From contig NZ_CP080376.1 in the NCBI RefSeq assembly GCF_019443405.1, positions 1,116,001 through 1,180,000 of the forward strand: a DNA stretch of 64,000 bases. The letters are read 5' to 3'. The stretch's first letter is position 1; each line of letters starts with the position of its first letter. The position numbers and the translations under genes are program-made. The notes under the pieces were generated by a model. It saw nothing but the letters and a program-made list of their open reading frames with translations. It was not told where the DNA came from and did no database searches. Origin of the DNA: Brevundimonas sp. PAMC22021. GTDB taxonomy: Bacteria > Pseudomonadota > Alphaproteobacteria > Caulobacterales > Caulobacteraceae. Below are positions 37,658-47,943 of this stretch, one piece after another.

Positions 37658-38547
37658 CCGCCGTGGACCGAGACGAGGCCGAGATCGAGGCTTCGCGTGC
37701 GCCGCTGATGGACCATTTGGTCGAACTGCGGAACCGACTGCTAATCTGCGTGGTGGCGTTCGCGGCCGGCTTCATCCTGTGCTTCGCCTTCTCGGGGCCC
37801 CTTTATCTGTTCCTGGTCAAGCCGTTCGCGGCGGCGGCGGCGTTCCACGCTTCGGTCGGACCGCACGGCCATGTGTCGCCGCTGGATCTGATCCTGGGCA
37901 CGGCTGGACTGACGCCGCTGCCGCAGATCGACGGGCAGATGGTCAACCTGATCTACACCGCGCCCCTCGAAATCCTGTTCACCAAGATGAAGCTGGCGGC
38001 GTTCGGCGCCGTGGTGCTGGCGTTTCCAGTGCTGGCCTGGCAGCTGTATCGCTTCGTCGCGCCGGGGCTGTACCGCAACGAGCGTGGCGCCTTTTTGCCG
38101 TTCCTCTTGGCGGCGCCGCTGCTGTTCCTGCTCGGCGCGGCGCTGGTCTATTTCGTCATGCTGCCGTTCGTGATGTGGTTCTCGCTGAGCCAGCAGATCG
38201 TGGGTGAAGGCGTACAGGCGGCGCTGCTGCCCAAGGTGTCGGACTATCTGAACCTGGTGACGGCGTTGCTGCTCGCGTTCGGCCTGTGCTTCCAGCTGCC
38301 GGTCGTCATGACGCTGCTGGGGCTGGCCGGCCTGATCAGCAGCGAGGTCATGGCCAAGGGACGGCGCTACGCCATCGTGGCCGTGGTGGTGGTCGCCGCC
38401 GTGGTGACGCCGCCGGATCCCATCAGCCAGCTGATGCTCGCGATCCCGCTGGTGATCCTCTACGAGGTGTCGATCTGGTGCGTCCGGCTGATCGAGCTGC
38501 GCCGGCGCAAGGCGGATGACGCCGAAGCCCTGGTCGAAGCCGCCTGA
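37654..38547 (+). CDS. tatC: Twin-arginine translocase subunit TatC
   Basis: TatC is the six-helix core receptor of the Tat system. The 297-residue protein starts at a GTG coupled to tatB and has the family N-terminal motif MDHLVELRNRLL, the loop FVAPGLYRNERGAFLPF, and six predicted helices. A periplasmic insertion between helices 1 and 2 (about residues 55-95, containing SPLDLILGTAGLTPLPQ) makes it longer than the 258-residue E. coli protein. Three other genes in the window encode candidate twin-arginine leaders. Confidence 0.96.
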   Translation: MTAVDRDEAEIEASRAPLMDHLVELRNRLLICVVAFAAGFILCFAFSGPLYLFLVKPFAAAAAFHASVGPHGHVSPLDLILGTAGLTPLPQIDGQMVNLIYTAPLEILFTKMKLAAFGAVVLAFPVLAWQLYRFVAPGLYRNERGAFLPFLLAAPLLFLLGAALVYFVMLPFVMWFSLSQQIVGEGVQAALLPKVSDYLNLVTALLLAFGLCFQLPVVMTLLGLAGLISSEVMAKGRRYAIVAVVVVAAVVTPPDPISQLMLAIPLVILYEVSIWCVRLIELRRRKADDAEALVEAA

Positions 38548-38607
38548 TCCCTGCGGCCTCGCGTCGCTGACCGCAACCGCCTGGCCTCCCGGTGCGCTAG
38601 GTTGGCG

Positions 38608-39666
38608 ATGCATCGCCGAACATTCGTCGCCTCCGCCCTGTCGCTGATCCCCGCCACCAGCGCCTGCGGGCGCGCGGCCGAAACCCTGGATCTGCCGGTC
38701 GCCGAGACCAACGGCCTGGACGCCGCGCTGATCGCCCAGACGATGACGGCCGCGGAGGGCCTGCCCAAGCTGCACAGCGTCATCGTGGCGCGCGATGGGC
38801 AGGCGATTGTCGAGCGCGTGCTGAGAGGGCCGGGCCTCGATACGGCCGTCAACATCAAGTCCGCCTCCAAGTCCGTGCTGGCCGCGCTGGGCGGGATCGC
38901 CATCGGCAGGGGCGTGTTCCAAGGCGTGGAGCAGCCGGCCTCCGCCTTTCTGTCGGATCGCTTTCCGGCCAGTCCTGATCCTCGGTTGAGCCAGATCACC
39001 ATCGGCAATCTGCTGTCGATGCAGGCGGGATTGGGCGCGACCTCTGGACCCAACTACGGGGCCTGGGTCTCCAGTCGGGATTGGGTGAGGTATGCGCTGG
39101 CCCGGCCGTTCGAGGCCGATCCGGGCGGGCGGATGATCTATTCGACCGGGACCTCGCACCTGTTGTCGGCGGCCCTGACGCGGGCCAGCGGCCGCTCCAC
39201 CCTGGCCAACATGCGCGAGTGGTTGGGCGAGCCGCTGGACATCGCCGTGCCCTCCTGGCCGGCCGATCCGCAAGGCATCTATTTCGGCGGCAACGACATG
39301 CGCCTGTCGCCGCATGCGTTGCTGAAGTTCGGAGAGCTGTATCGCAACGACGGAGTGCATGCGGGCCAGCGCGTGCTGCCTGAAGGCTGGGTCGAAGCCT
39401 CATGGAACGGGCGCGGCACGTCGAGATGGAGCGGCAATCCCTATGGCTACGGCTGGTGGCTGCGGCGGTCCGGACGCCACGATGTGCGCTTCGCCTGGGG
39501 CTATGGCGGGCAGATGGTGTTTGTCGTGCCGGACCTGCGGCTGACCGTCGTCATGACCTCCGATCCGGAACCCCAGGAGACGCGTGACGGTCATGTCGAC
39601 GCCCTTCACGGCCTGCTGGATCGGGGCTTCATCCCGGCGGCGGAGAAAGGCGCCGCCGCGGCATAG
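38608..39666 (+). CDS. Beta-lactamase family serine hydrolase with Tat-like leader
   Basis: A 352-residue serine hydrolase of the class C beta-lactamase/esterase family. The first motif is SASK (KSASKSVLAALGG, about residue 90), the second is YST in MIYSTGTSHLLSAAL, and GYGG near the C terminus (AWGYGGQMVFVVPDL) stands in for the KTG region. Genuine class C enzymes have YxN, so this is more likely a peptidase or esterase than a resistance enzyme. The leader MHRRTFVASALSLIPATSACG has a twin-arginine pattern and a cysteine that could be lipidated, though the lipobox is poor. It lies just after tatABC. The ATG at 38608 is preferred to the TTG two codons earlier. Confidence 0.85.
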   Translation: MHRRTFVASALSLIPATSACGRAAETLDLPVAETNGLDAALIAQTMTAAEGLPKLHSVIVARDGQAIVERVLRGPGLDTAVNIKSASKSVLAALGGIAIGRGVFQGVEQPASAFLSDRFPASPDPRLSQITIGNLLSMQAGLGATSGPNYGAWVSSRDWVRYALARPFEADPGGRMIYSTGTSHLLSAALTRASGRSTLANMREWLGEPLDIAVPSWPADPQGIYFGGNDMRLSPHALLKFGELYRNDGVHAGQRVLPEGWVEASWNGRGTSRWSGNPYGYGWWLRRSGRHDVRFAWGYGGQMVFVVPDLRLTVVMTSDPEPQETRDGHVDALHGLLDRGFIPAAEKGAAAA

Positions 39667-39698
39667 AAAAAGGCGCCGGACGTTTCCGCTCCGGCGCC
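39667..39698 (-). terminator. Rho-independent terminator after glnA
   Basis: GGCGCCGGA and TCCGGCGCC form a perfect 9-bp stem around a 9-base loop. Read on the minus strand, it is followed by TTTTTC, a strong U-tract, and lies 25 bases after the glnA stop. On the plus strand the stem begins right after the serine hydrolase stop and may also slow that transcript. Confidence 0.88.
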
Positions 39699-39723
39699 TC
39701 CGTCGTTCTGCCGATCGGCTGGA

Positions 39724-41133
39724 TCAGCAGCTGTAGTACATGTCGAATTCGACCGGGTGCGGATGCAGTTGCAGACGCATCACCTCTTCCATCTTCAGCT
39801 CGATGTAGCTGTCGATGAAATCGTCATCCATGACGCCGCCCTTCTTGAGGAAGGCGCGATCCTTGTCGAGGTTCTCAAGCGCTTCGCGCAGGCTGCCGCA
39901 GACCTCGGGGATCGAGCCGCGCTCTTCCGGCGGCAGGTCGTAGAGGTTCTTGTCGGCCGGCGCGCCCGGATCGATGCGGTTCTCGATGCCGTCCAGGCCC
40001 GCCATCAGCAGGGCCACGAAGGTCAGATAGGGGTTGCCCATCGGATCGGGGAAGCGAGCCTCGAGGCGCTTGGCCTTGGGGCTTGAGACATGCGGGATGC
40101 GGATCGAGGCCGAGCGGTTCCGGGCCGAATAGGCCAGCTTCACCGGCGCCTCATATCCCGGCACCAGGCGCTTGTAGCTGTTAGTGGTCGAGTTGGCGAA
40201 GGCGTTGATCGCCTTGGCGTGCTTGATGATGCCGCCGATGTACCACAGGCATTCCTGCGACAGGCCGGCGTACTGGTCGCCCGCGAACAGCGGCTTGCCG
40301 TCGCGCCAGATCGACTGGTGCACGTGCATGCCCGAGCCGTTGTCGGCGAACATCGGCTTGGCCATGAAGGTCGCGGTCTTGCCGTACGCCGCCGCGACGT
40401 TGTGGATCACGTACTTATACAGCTGCAGCCGGTCGGCCATGGTCAGCAGGTCGGAGAATTTGAGACCGAGCTCGTGCTGCGCCGGCGCCACCTCGTGGTG
40501 GTGCTTTTCCGGATCGAGACCCAGGTCCTTCATCACGCCCAGCATTTCGCCGCGCAGGTCCTGGCCCGAATCGACGGGATTGACGGGGAAGTAGCCGCCC
40601 TTGGGCCCGGGGCGGTGGCCCATGTTGCCCTCGGTGTACTCCGCGCCCGTATTCGCCGGCAGCTCGGTCGAATCGTAGCTGTAGGAGGTGTTGTGCGGCT
40701 GGGTCGACCAGCGCACGTCGTCGAAGATGAAGAACTCTGCCTCAGGGCCGAAATACACCGCATCGCCCACGCCCGACGACTGCACATAGGCCAGCGCCTT
40801 CTTGGCCATCGAGCGGCTGTCGCGGTTGTAGGGCTCGCCCGTGTCCGGGTTCATCACGTCGCAGAACAGGAAAAGCGTCGTCTGCTGGTAGAAGGGGTCG
40901 ATGTAGGCCGTCGTCAGGTCCGGCTTCAGCAGCATGTCGGACTCGTTGATCGCCTTCCAGCCTGCGATGGACGAGCCGTCGAACATCGTGCCTTCGTTCA
41001 GGAAGTCGTCATCGACCAGGTCGATGTCGAAGGTGACGTGCTGCAGCTTGCCGCGCGTGTCGGTAAAGCGGACGTCGACGTACTTCACGTCCTTGTCCTT
41101 GATCTCCTTCAAGATCTTGTCTGCGGCGCTCAT
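39724..41133 (-). CDS. glnA: Type I glutamine synthetase
   Basis: Assimilates ammonia into glutamine. The 469-residue protein matches the dodecameric GSI-beta type: [19 protein letters not shown], the substrate-binding block [22 protein letters not shown], and the adenylylation loop with Tyr398 in NLYDLPPEE. Adenylylation control by GlnE is therefore expected. It follows glnB by 80 bases on the same strand, the standard glnBA operon of alphaproteobacteria, and ends at a strong terminator. Confidence 0.98.
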   Translation of the reverse strand: MSAADKILKEIKDKDVKYVDVRFTDTRGKLQHVTFDIDLVDDDFLNEGTMFDGSSIAGWKAINESDMLLKPDLTTAYIDPFYQQTTLFLFCDVMNPDTGEPYNRDSRSMAKKALAYVQSSGVGDAVYFGPEAEFFIFDDVRWSTQPHNTSYSYDSTELPANTGAEYTEGNMGHRPGPKGGYFPVNPVDSGQDLRGEMLGVMKDLGLDPEKHHHEVAPAQHELGLKFSDLLTMADRLQLYKYVIHNVAAAYGKTATFMAKPMFADNGSGMHVHQSIWRDGKPLFAGDQYAGLSQECLWYIGGIIKHAKAINAFANSTTNSYKRLVPGYEAPVKLAYSARNRSASIRIPHVSSPKAKRLEARFPDPMGNPYLTFVALLMAGLDGIENRIDPGAPADKNLYDLPPEERGSIPEVCGSLREALENLDKDRAFLKKGGVMDDDFIDSYIELKMEEVMRLQLHPHPVEFDMYYSC

Positions 41134-41213
41134 TCTCGAAAGTCCTGTTTCTTGGTCGTTTGGGGAGGAGGACGACCGCCGGACCCGAGGACCCGTCGGC
41201 CTTTGGGTCTGGC

Positions 41214-42514
<1,301 letters not shown>

Positions 42515-42547
42515 ACTTCGCCCGATCAATCCGCGATTCGCAGGCCC

Positions 42548-44749
42548 ATGACGATCCACACCCCGCCGCCCGAAGGCGGCCGCATCATTGACGAGCCGAT
42601 GGAGCAGGCGCTGAGCCGCCGCTACCTGGCCTATGCGCTGTCGACCATCACCAACCGGGCGCTGCCGGACGTGCGCGACGGCTTCAAGCCGGTGCACCGC
42701 CGCATCCTCTACGCCATGCACCAGATGCGGCTGAACCCGCAGTCGGCGGCCAGAAAGTGCGCCAAGGTGGTCGGCGAGGTGATGGGCGGATACCACCCGC
42801 ACGGCGACGCCTCGATCTATGAGGCGCTGGTGCGCCTGGCCCAGGATTTCGCCCAGCGCTATCCGCTGGTCGACGGGCAGGGGAACTTCGGCAATATCGA
42901 CGGCGATAGCGCCGCGGCCATGCGCTACACCGAGTGCAAGCTGACGCCGGCGGCGCAACTGCTGCTGGAGGGGATCGACCAGGACGCCGTCGACTTCAAG
43001 GCGACCTACGACGACCAGGACAAGGAGCCGGTCGTCCTGCCGGCCGGCTTCCCCAACCTGCTGGCCAATGGCTCGTCGGGCATTGCGGTTGGGATGGCGA
43101 CGTCGATCCCGCCGCACAATGCCGGAGAGCTGATCGAGGCCTGTCAGCTGCTGCTGACCAATCCAGCCGCGACCACGGCCGAGCTGGCCGAGATCGTGCC
43201 GGGGCCGGACTTCCCGACCGGCGGGGTCGCGGTTGAAGGACACGCCTCCATCCTCGACGCCTATGAGACCGGCCGCGGCGGCGTGCGTCTGCGGGCGCGC
43301 TGGGAGACCGAGGACCTGGGGCGCGGCGTGTGGCGCATCGTCGTCACCGAGATGCCGTATCAGGTCCAGAAGTCCAAGCTGATCGAGGCGCTGGCCGACC
43401 TGATCGAGCAGAAGAAGGCGCCGCTGCTGGCCGATGTACGCGACGAATCGGCCGAGGACATCCGCCTGATCCTGGAGCCCAAGAGCCGGACCATCACGCC
43501 CGAGGTGCTGATGGAGAGCCTGTTCAAGCTGTCGGACCTGGAAGTTCGGTTTCCCATCAACATGAACGTGCTGGACGCCACCGGCACGCCGCGTGTCATG
43601 GGGCTGAAGGAGTGCCTGCGCGCTTTCCTGGATCACCAGCGTGAGGTGCTGAACCGCCGCAGTCAATGGCGAATCGACCGGGTCGAGAAGCGGCTGCACC
43701 TGCTGGAAGGCCTGCGCATCGTCTTCCTGAACCTGGACGAGGTGATCCGCATCGTCCGTGAGGAGGAGCAGCCGAAGGCGGTTCTGATCGCCCGCTTCGG
43801 ACTGACCGAGGTGCAGGCCGACTTCATCCTCGACACGCGGCTGCGGCAGCTGGCGCGGCTGGAGGAGATGACGATCGAGAAGGAGTTCTCCGAACTGTCG
43901 GAAGAACTGGCGCGCCTGCAGGCCCTGACATCGTCGGAGGGCAAGCAGTGGAAGGCCATCTCCAAGGAGTTGGAGACGGTGCGCAAGGCTCTGATCTCGC
44001 CTCGACGCACCACCATAGCGGAAGCCGTCGATGCGTCGGCGTTCGTCGCGCCGGAAGCCTTCATCCCGCGCGAGGCGATCACGGTGATTCTCTCCGAACG
44101 CGGCTGGATTCGGGCGGCGAAGGGGAGGGTCGAGGACCCCTCCGAGCTGAAGTTCAAGGAAGGCGACAAACTGGCCTTCCTTGTCCCGGGCTTCACCACC
44201 GACAAGCTGCTGATTGCGGCTTCGGACGGACGCATTTTTACCGTTGGGGCGGATCGACTGGCGTCCGGACGCGGGCACGGCGAGCCGCTGCGGCTGATGA
44301 TCGATCTCGACGAGAAGGCCGAGATCATCAACGTCCTGTCGCATCAGCCGGGCGGGCGGCTGCTGATCGCATCAAAGGCGGGCTATGGCTTCATCGCGCC
44401 CGAGGACGAGTTACTGGCGCAGAAGCGTGGCGGCAAGCAGGTGCTGAACGGCGATCTGCTGGCGGTGCTGCGCGTGACCGGCGACCATGTCGCTGCGATC
44501 GGCGAGAACATCAAGACGCTGATCTTCCCCTTGGCCGAGCTGCCGGAGATGGGGCGCGGCAAGGGCGTGAAGCTGCAGGGCTTCAAGCAGGGCGGCTTGG
44601 CCGATGTGACGATGTTCAGCGCCGAACAGGGTCCGGAATGGGTCGATGGCGGCGGGCGTCGCCGTCAATGGCCGGACTGGAAGGACTGGCTGGGCAAACG
44701 CGCAGGCGCAGGCCGGCAGGGTCCGAGAGGCCTGAGAAAGTTCCGGTAG
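42548..44749 (+). CDS. parC: DNA topoisomerase IV subunit A
   Basis: Cuts and rejoins DNA to decatenate daughter chromosomes, with ParE. The 733-residue length and a short C-terminal domain mark it as ParC rather than GyrA. The active-site tyrosine is Tyr127 ([11 protein letters not shown]). The quinolone-determining stretch reads [17 protein letters not shown], with Ala88 at the position of E. coli Ser80 and Glu92 at that of Glu84. [23 protein letters not shown] core motifs follow. A GANTC site (GATTC) lies directly upstream, as at many cell-cycle promoters in Caulobacter. Confidence 0.95.
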   Translation: MTIHTPPPEGGRIIDEPMEQALSRRYLAYALSTITNRALPDVRDGFKPVHRRILYAMHQMRLNPQSAARKCAKVVGEVMGGYHPHGDASIYEALVRLAQDFAQRYPLVDGQGNFGNIDGDSAAAMRYTECKLTPAAQLLLEGIDQDAVDFKATYDDQDKEPVVLPAGFPNLLANGSSGIAVGMATSIPPHNAGELIEACQLLLTNPAATTAELAEIVPGPDFPTGGVAVEGHASILDAYETGRGGVRLRARWETEDLGRGVWRIVVTEMPYQVQKSKLIEALADLIEQKKAPLLADVRDESAEDIRLILEPKSRTITPEVLMESLFKLSDLEVRFPINMNVLDATGTPRVMGLKECLRAFLDHQREVLNRRSQWRIDRVEKRLHLLEGLRIVFLNLDEVIRIVREEEQPKAVLIARFGLTEVQADFILDTRLRQLARLEEMTIEKEFSELSEELARLQALTSSEGKQWKAISKELETVRKALISPRRTTIAEAVDASAFVAPEAFIPREAITVILSERGWIRAAKGRVEDPSELKFKEGDKLAFLVPGFTTDKLLIAASDGRIFTVGADRLASGRGHGEPLRLMIDLDEKAEIINVLSHQPGGRLLIASKAGYGFIAPEDELLAQKRGGKQVLNGDLLAVLRVTGDHVAAIGENIKTLIFPLAELPEMGRGKGVKLQGFKQGGLADVTMFSAEQGPEWVDGGGRRRQWPDWKDWLGKRAGAGRQGPRGLRKFR

Positions 44750-44761
44750 CCGGTCGCTCAG

Positions 44762-45496
44762 CTACTCCAGCGGCTCCCAGCCGTTGAAGCGGAGGACCTC
44801 GGCGGGGCGGAACTCGGCCTTGTAGTCCATCTTGCGCGAGCCCCTGACCCAGTAGCCGAGATAGACGAACGGAAGGCCGACGATCTCCGCCTGGCGGACG
44901 TGATCCAGGATGGCGAACCGGCCGAGGCTGCGTCGCGTCTCGGTCGGGTCGTAGAAGCTGTAGACCATGGATAGGCCGTCGCGCAGGTGGTCGGTCAGGG
45001 TGACGGCCAGCAACCGGCCGGGGCCGCTGTCCTCGGACGGCGCGCGATATTCGATCAGGTGGGTGCGCACGGCCGTGTCCTCGACCATGGCGACGTAGTC
45101 GAGCCAGCCCATCTCGCTCATGCCGCCGGTCGGATGGCGCGTGGTCAGATAGCGGCGCAGCAGCTGGAACTGCTCCACCGTCGCCTCGGCCTCGACCAGG
45201 CAGCGCGACAGGTCGTCGTTGCGGTGCAGGATCTTGCGCTGAGACCGCGAAAAGGCGAACCGCTCCACCGGCAGACGCACCGAGACGCAGGCGTCGCAGG
45301 CTTCGCACGCGGGGCGATAGGCGATGTTCTGACTGCGGCGAAAGCCGGAGGCCGTCAGCTCGTCGTTGACGTGCGCTCCGTCGGAGAACGGCAGGTTGGC
45401 GAACACCTTGCGTTCGGTCTTGCCCGGCAGATAGGGGCAGGGCGCCGTTGCGGTCATGAAGAACCGAAGCTGCCGTGTGGGAACGTGCTGCGTCAC
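44762..45496 (-). CDS. bpt: Aspartate/glutamate leucyltransferase (Bpt, bacterial ATE homologue)
   Basis: Transfers Leu from Leu-tRNA to proteins with N-terminal Asp or Glu, feeding the ClpS/ClpAP N-degron pathway. The 244-residue protein has the ATE N-terminal domain with CPYLPGKTERKVFANL, IAYRPACEACDACVSVR, and the C-terminal GNAT-like domain ending YKAEFRPAEVLRFNGW. A GTG start at 45496 gives normal length; an internal ATG at 45457 is an alternative, and no clear ribosome site decides. It converges on parC with a 12-base gap. Confidence 0.93.
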   Translation of the reverse strand: MTQHVPTRQLRFFMTATAPCPYLPGKTERKVFANLPFSDGAHVNDELTASGFRRSQNIAYRPACEACDACVSVRLPVERFAFSRSQRKILHRNDDLSRCLVEAEATVEQFQLLRRYLTTRHPTGGMSEMGWLDYVAMVEDTAVRTHLIEYRAPSEDSGPGRLLAVTLTDHLRDGLSMVYSFYDPTETRRSLGRFAILDHVRQAEIVGLPFVYLGYWVRGSRKMDYKAEFRPAEVLRFNGWEPLE

Positions 45497-45556
45497 GACC
45501 GCACTGTCGCTCCATCACCCTTTCGCCCGCAAGTCTGTTCTCGCGGGCGGGGCATC

Positions 45557-46453
45557 CTACAGGCTGGTGTCCATGGGCAGGACCGGCGCCTCTCGCAACA
45601 GCACAATGGCGATGCGCCGGTTGCCGGCCAGCGAAGGATCGTCGGGATAGAGCGGATCCGATCCCGCCTTGCCCGCCACCGAATAGACGCGGTCAGGATC
45701 AACCCCCGCGCCTTGAAGCACCAGTCGCGAGGCGTTGGCGCGCTCGGACGACAGGCTCCAGTCGGCCGGGGCGCTGGCGCGGCCGGAGCCGGCGACGGCG
45801 CTGGTGTGGCCGGTGATGGAGATGCGGTTCGGCAGCTGGTTGACGACCTTGGACACGGCGCGCAGCAGCACCTGGGCGCGCGCGTTCGGCCGGGCCGAGT
45901 TGGTGTCGAACATCGAGCGGCCTTCCTGATCGACCAGCTGGATGCGCAGGCCCTCCGGCGTCTGATCGACGATCAGCTGCTTCGACAGCTCGGCCAGCTC
46001 AGGCATCGACTGCATGGCCTGGCGGAGCGATTCGGCGGCGGAGGCGAACTCGGCCGCCTCGCGCTTTTCGACTTCCTTTTGCAGCGCGGCGTCGCTGGCC
46101 GAGCTGAGATCGCTGGCGCCCGGCGCCTGAGCGTCCGGCGGCGCTTCCGGAGCCAGTTGCTCCAGCACCGACATCGAGCCCGCGCTTTTGACCCCGTCTT
46201 CGCCCAACGCCGTGCCGCCCAGGATGCCGCCTGACCCTGAGGTGGTTTCCGACACGCTGGCCGGCGCGAAATATTCGGCGATGCCGCGCTTCTGCTCCGG
46301 GTCCGTGGTGTTGATCAGCCACATCAGGAGAAAGAAGGCCATCATGGCGGTCACGAAGTCCGCGTAGGCGACCTTCCAGGCGCCGCCGTGGTGGCCGTGA
46401 CCACCGACCTTCTTGACCTTCTTGATCAGGATCGGACGATCGCTGACAGCCAT
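45557..46453 (-). CDS. motB: Flagellar motor stator protein MotB
   Basis: MotB anchors the stator to peptidoglycan and provides the proton-carrying aspartate. The 298-residue protein has a basic cytosolic head (IKKVKKVGGHGHHGGAWK), one helix with Asp32 (AYADFVTAMMAFFLLMWLIN), a plug and linker, and an OmpA-like domain with ISITGHTSAVAGSGR and LSSERANASRLVLQGAGVDPDRV. motA is not adjacent, which also holds in Caulobacter. It indicates a flagellated organism. It diverges from the flavin reductase gene across 111 bases. Confidence 0.95.
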   Translation of the reverse strand: MAVSDRPILIKKVKKVGGHGHHGGAWKVAYADFVTAMMAFFLLMWLINTTDPEQKRGIAEYFAPASVSETTSGSGGILGGTALGEDGVKSAGSMSVLEQLAPEAPPDAQAPGASDLSSASDAALQKEVEKREAAEFASAAESLRQAMQSMPELAELSKQLIVDQTPEGLRIQLVDQEGRSMFDTNSARPNARAQVLLRAVSKVVNQLPNRISITGHTSAVAGSGRASAPADWSLSSERANASRLVLQGAGVDPDRVYSVAGKAGSDPLYPDDPSLAGNRRIAIVLLREAPVLPMDTSL

Positions 46454-46564
46454 GGAAGTTCGCCCCCGAGGATTCCGCGCTCTCTGCTTGGCGGATCAGG
46501 GTTAAGGGCGGGTTTCCGAACGGCTCGCCTTGCCCTGCGGGCCCGCGCCGCATAGGTCGGACGG

Positions 46565-47077
46565 GTGAGCATCGAGCCGATCCCCGAACACCTGTCGCAA
46601 GCCGAGGCGGAAGAGGCGTCGGCCTATCGTCGCGCCCTGGGGGCCTTTGCGACCGGGGTGTGCGTCGTCACCGCCGATACGGCGGACGGGCCGATGGGGA
46701 TCACCATCAACTCCTTCACCTCCGTGTCCCTGAACCCGCGCCTGGTGCTGTGGTGCATCGACGAACGGTCGGACCGCTGGCCGGTCTTCGCCGCCGCCAA
46801 TCACTTCGCCATTCACGTGCTGCCGGCCGGCGATCGGGAGCTTGCGGCGCGCTTCGCCAAGGGCGTCTGCACCTTGTCCGAGGGCGAGTTCACGCGGGTG
46901 GGAGAGGGACCGCCGGGTCTGCCTGAGGCCCTGGCCCGCTTCGATTGCGCGGCGCACGATCGCATCCAGATGGGCGACCACATGATCCTTGTCGGTCGGG
47001 TCGAGCGCTTCAGTGGCTCGGACGGCGAGGCCCTGACCTATTTCCGGGGGCGCTACGGCCGCGCCGTCGAGAGCTGA
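46565..47077 (+). CDS. Flavin reductase domain protein
   Basis: A 170-residue protein of the flavin reductase (FMN-binding split barrel) family, which reduces free FMN/FAD with NAD(P)H, often for a partner monooxygenase. Diagnostic blocks are RRALGAFATGVCVVTA, GITINSFTSVSLNPRLVLWC and HFAIHVLPAGDRELAARF. The start is the GTG at 46565. The next gene begins 11 bases after its stop. No monooxygenase is adjacent, so the partner is unknown. Confidence 0.9.
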   Translation: MSIEPIPEHLSQAEAEEASAYRRALGAFATGVCVVTADTADGPMGITINSFTSVSLNPRLVLWCIDERSDRWPVFAAANHFAIHVLPAGDRELAARFAKGVCTLSEGEFTRVGEGPPGLPEALARFDCAAHDRIQMGDHMILVGRVERFSGSDGEALTYFRGRYGRAVES

Positions 47078-47088
47078 GAGGAATGGCC

Positions 47089-47943
47089 ATGAAGATCGGA
47101 TTCGCGGGGCTGGGCGTCATGGGCGCGCCGATGGCGCGGCACCTGCTGAAGGGCGGGCATGAGGTGACGGGCTTCAACCGCACCTTCGCCAAGGCGCAGG
47201 CGTGGGCCGAAGCAACCGGCGGCCGTGCCGTGGAGACGGTCGCCGAGGCCGCGAACGGCGCCGAACTGTTCGTCATGTGCGTGGGCAACGACGATGACGT
47301 ACGCCAGGTGACCGGCGAGGCCTTGGCCCATCTGCCGGCGGGCGCTGTGATCGTGGATCACACCACAACCTCTGCCAAGGTCGCACGCGAGATGGCGCAA
47401 GCGGCGACGGAGCAGGGCTGCGCCTTCCTGGACGCGCCCGTGTCGGGCGGACAGGCGGGGGCCGAGAACGGACAGCTCACCGTCATGGTTGGCGGCGACG
47501 CCGAGGCGCTGGCCAGAGCGGAGCCGGTGATCAAGGTCTACTCCAAGGGCATCCAGCACATGGGCCCGTCGGGATCCGGTCAGCTGACCAAGATGGTCAA
47601 CCAGATCGCCATCGCCGGCGCGGTTCAGGGCCTGGCCGAGGCCGTGCATTTCGCACAGGTTGCCGGTCTGGACACCGACGCCGTCTTCGAAGCGGTGTCG
47701 AAGGGCTCGGCGCAAAGCTGGCAGATGGACAACCGCTGGAAGACCGCCGTCCGGGGCGAGTTCGACTTCGGCTTCGCCGTCGAATGGATGCGAAAGGACC
47801 TGGGGCTGGTGCTCGACGAGGCACGGGCGAACGGCGCGCGCCTGGCCATGACCGCGCTGACCGACCAGTTCTACGCCGAGGTGCAGGCCATGGGCGGCAA
47901 TCGCTGGGATACGTCCAGCCTCGCCGCCCGTCTGTCGCGCTAG
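47089..47943 (+). CDS. NAD(P)-dependent beta-hydroxyacid dehydrogenase (HIBADH family)
   Basis: A 284-residue oxidoreductase with an N-terminal Rossmann fold (KIGFAGLGVMGAPMARHL), the substrate loop FLDAPVSGGQAGAENGQLT, the catalytic lysine region GSGQLTKMVNQI, and a C-terminal all-helical domain. This family includes 3-hydroxyisobutyrate dehydrogenase, tartronate semialdehyde reductase and glyoxylate/succinic semialdehyde reductases. GAGAGGA at 47076-47082 is 6 bases from the ATG at 47089 and abuts the earlier ATG, so 47089 is preferred. Its stop overlaps the hemB stop in CTAG. The substrate is not assignable. Confidence 0.92.
   Translation: MKIGFAGLGVMGAPMARHLLKGGHEVTGFNRTFAKAQAWAEATGGRAVETVAEAANGAELFVMCVGNDDDVRQVTGEALAHLPAGAVIVDHTTTSAKVAREMAQAATEQGCAFLDAPVSGGQAGAENGQLTVMVGGDAEALARAEPVIKVYSKGIQHMGPSGSGQLTKMVNQIAIAGAVQGLAEAVHFAQVAGLDTDAVFEAVSKGSAQSWQMDNRWKTAVRGEFDFGFAVEWMRKDLGLVLDEARANGARLAMTALTDQFYAEVQAMGGNRWDTSSLAARLSR

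Noticed and set aside
38608..39666. Resistance-type class C beta-lactamase
   Set aside because: The second motif is YST rather than YxN and no KTG box is found, so an esterase or peptidase of the same fold is more likely.
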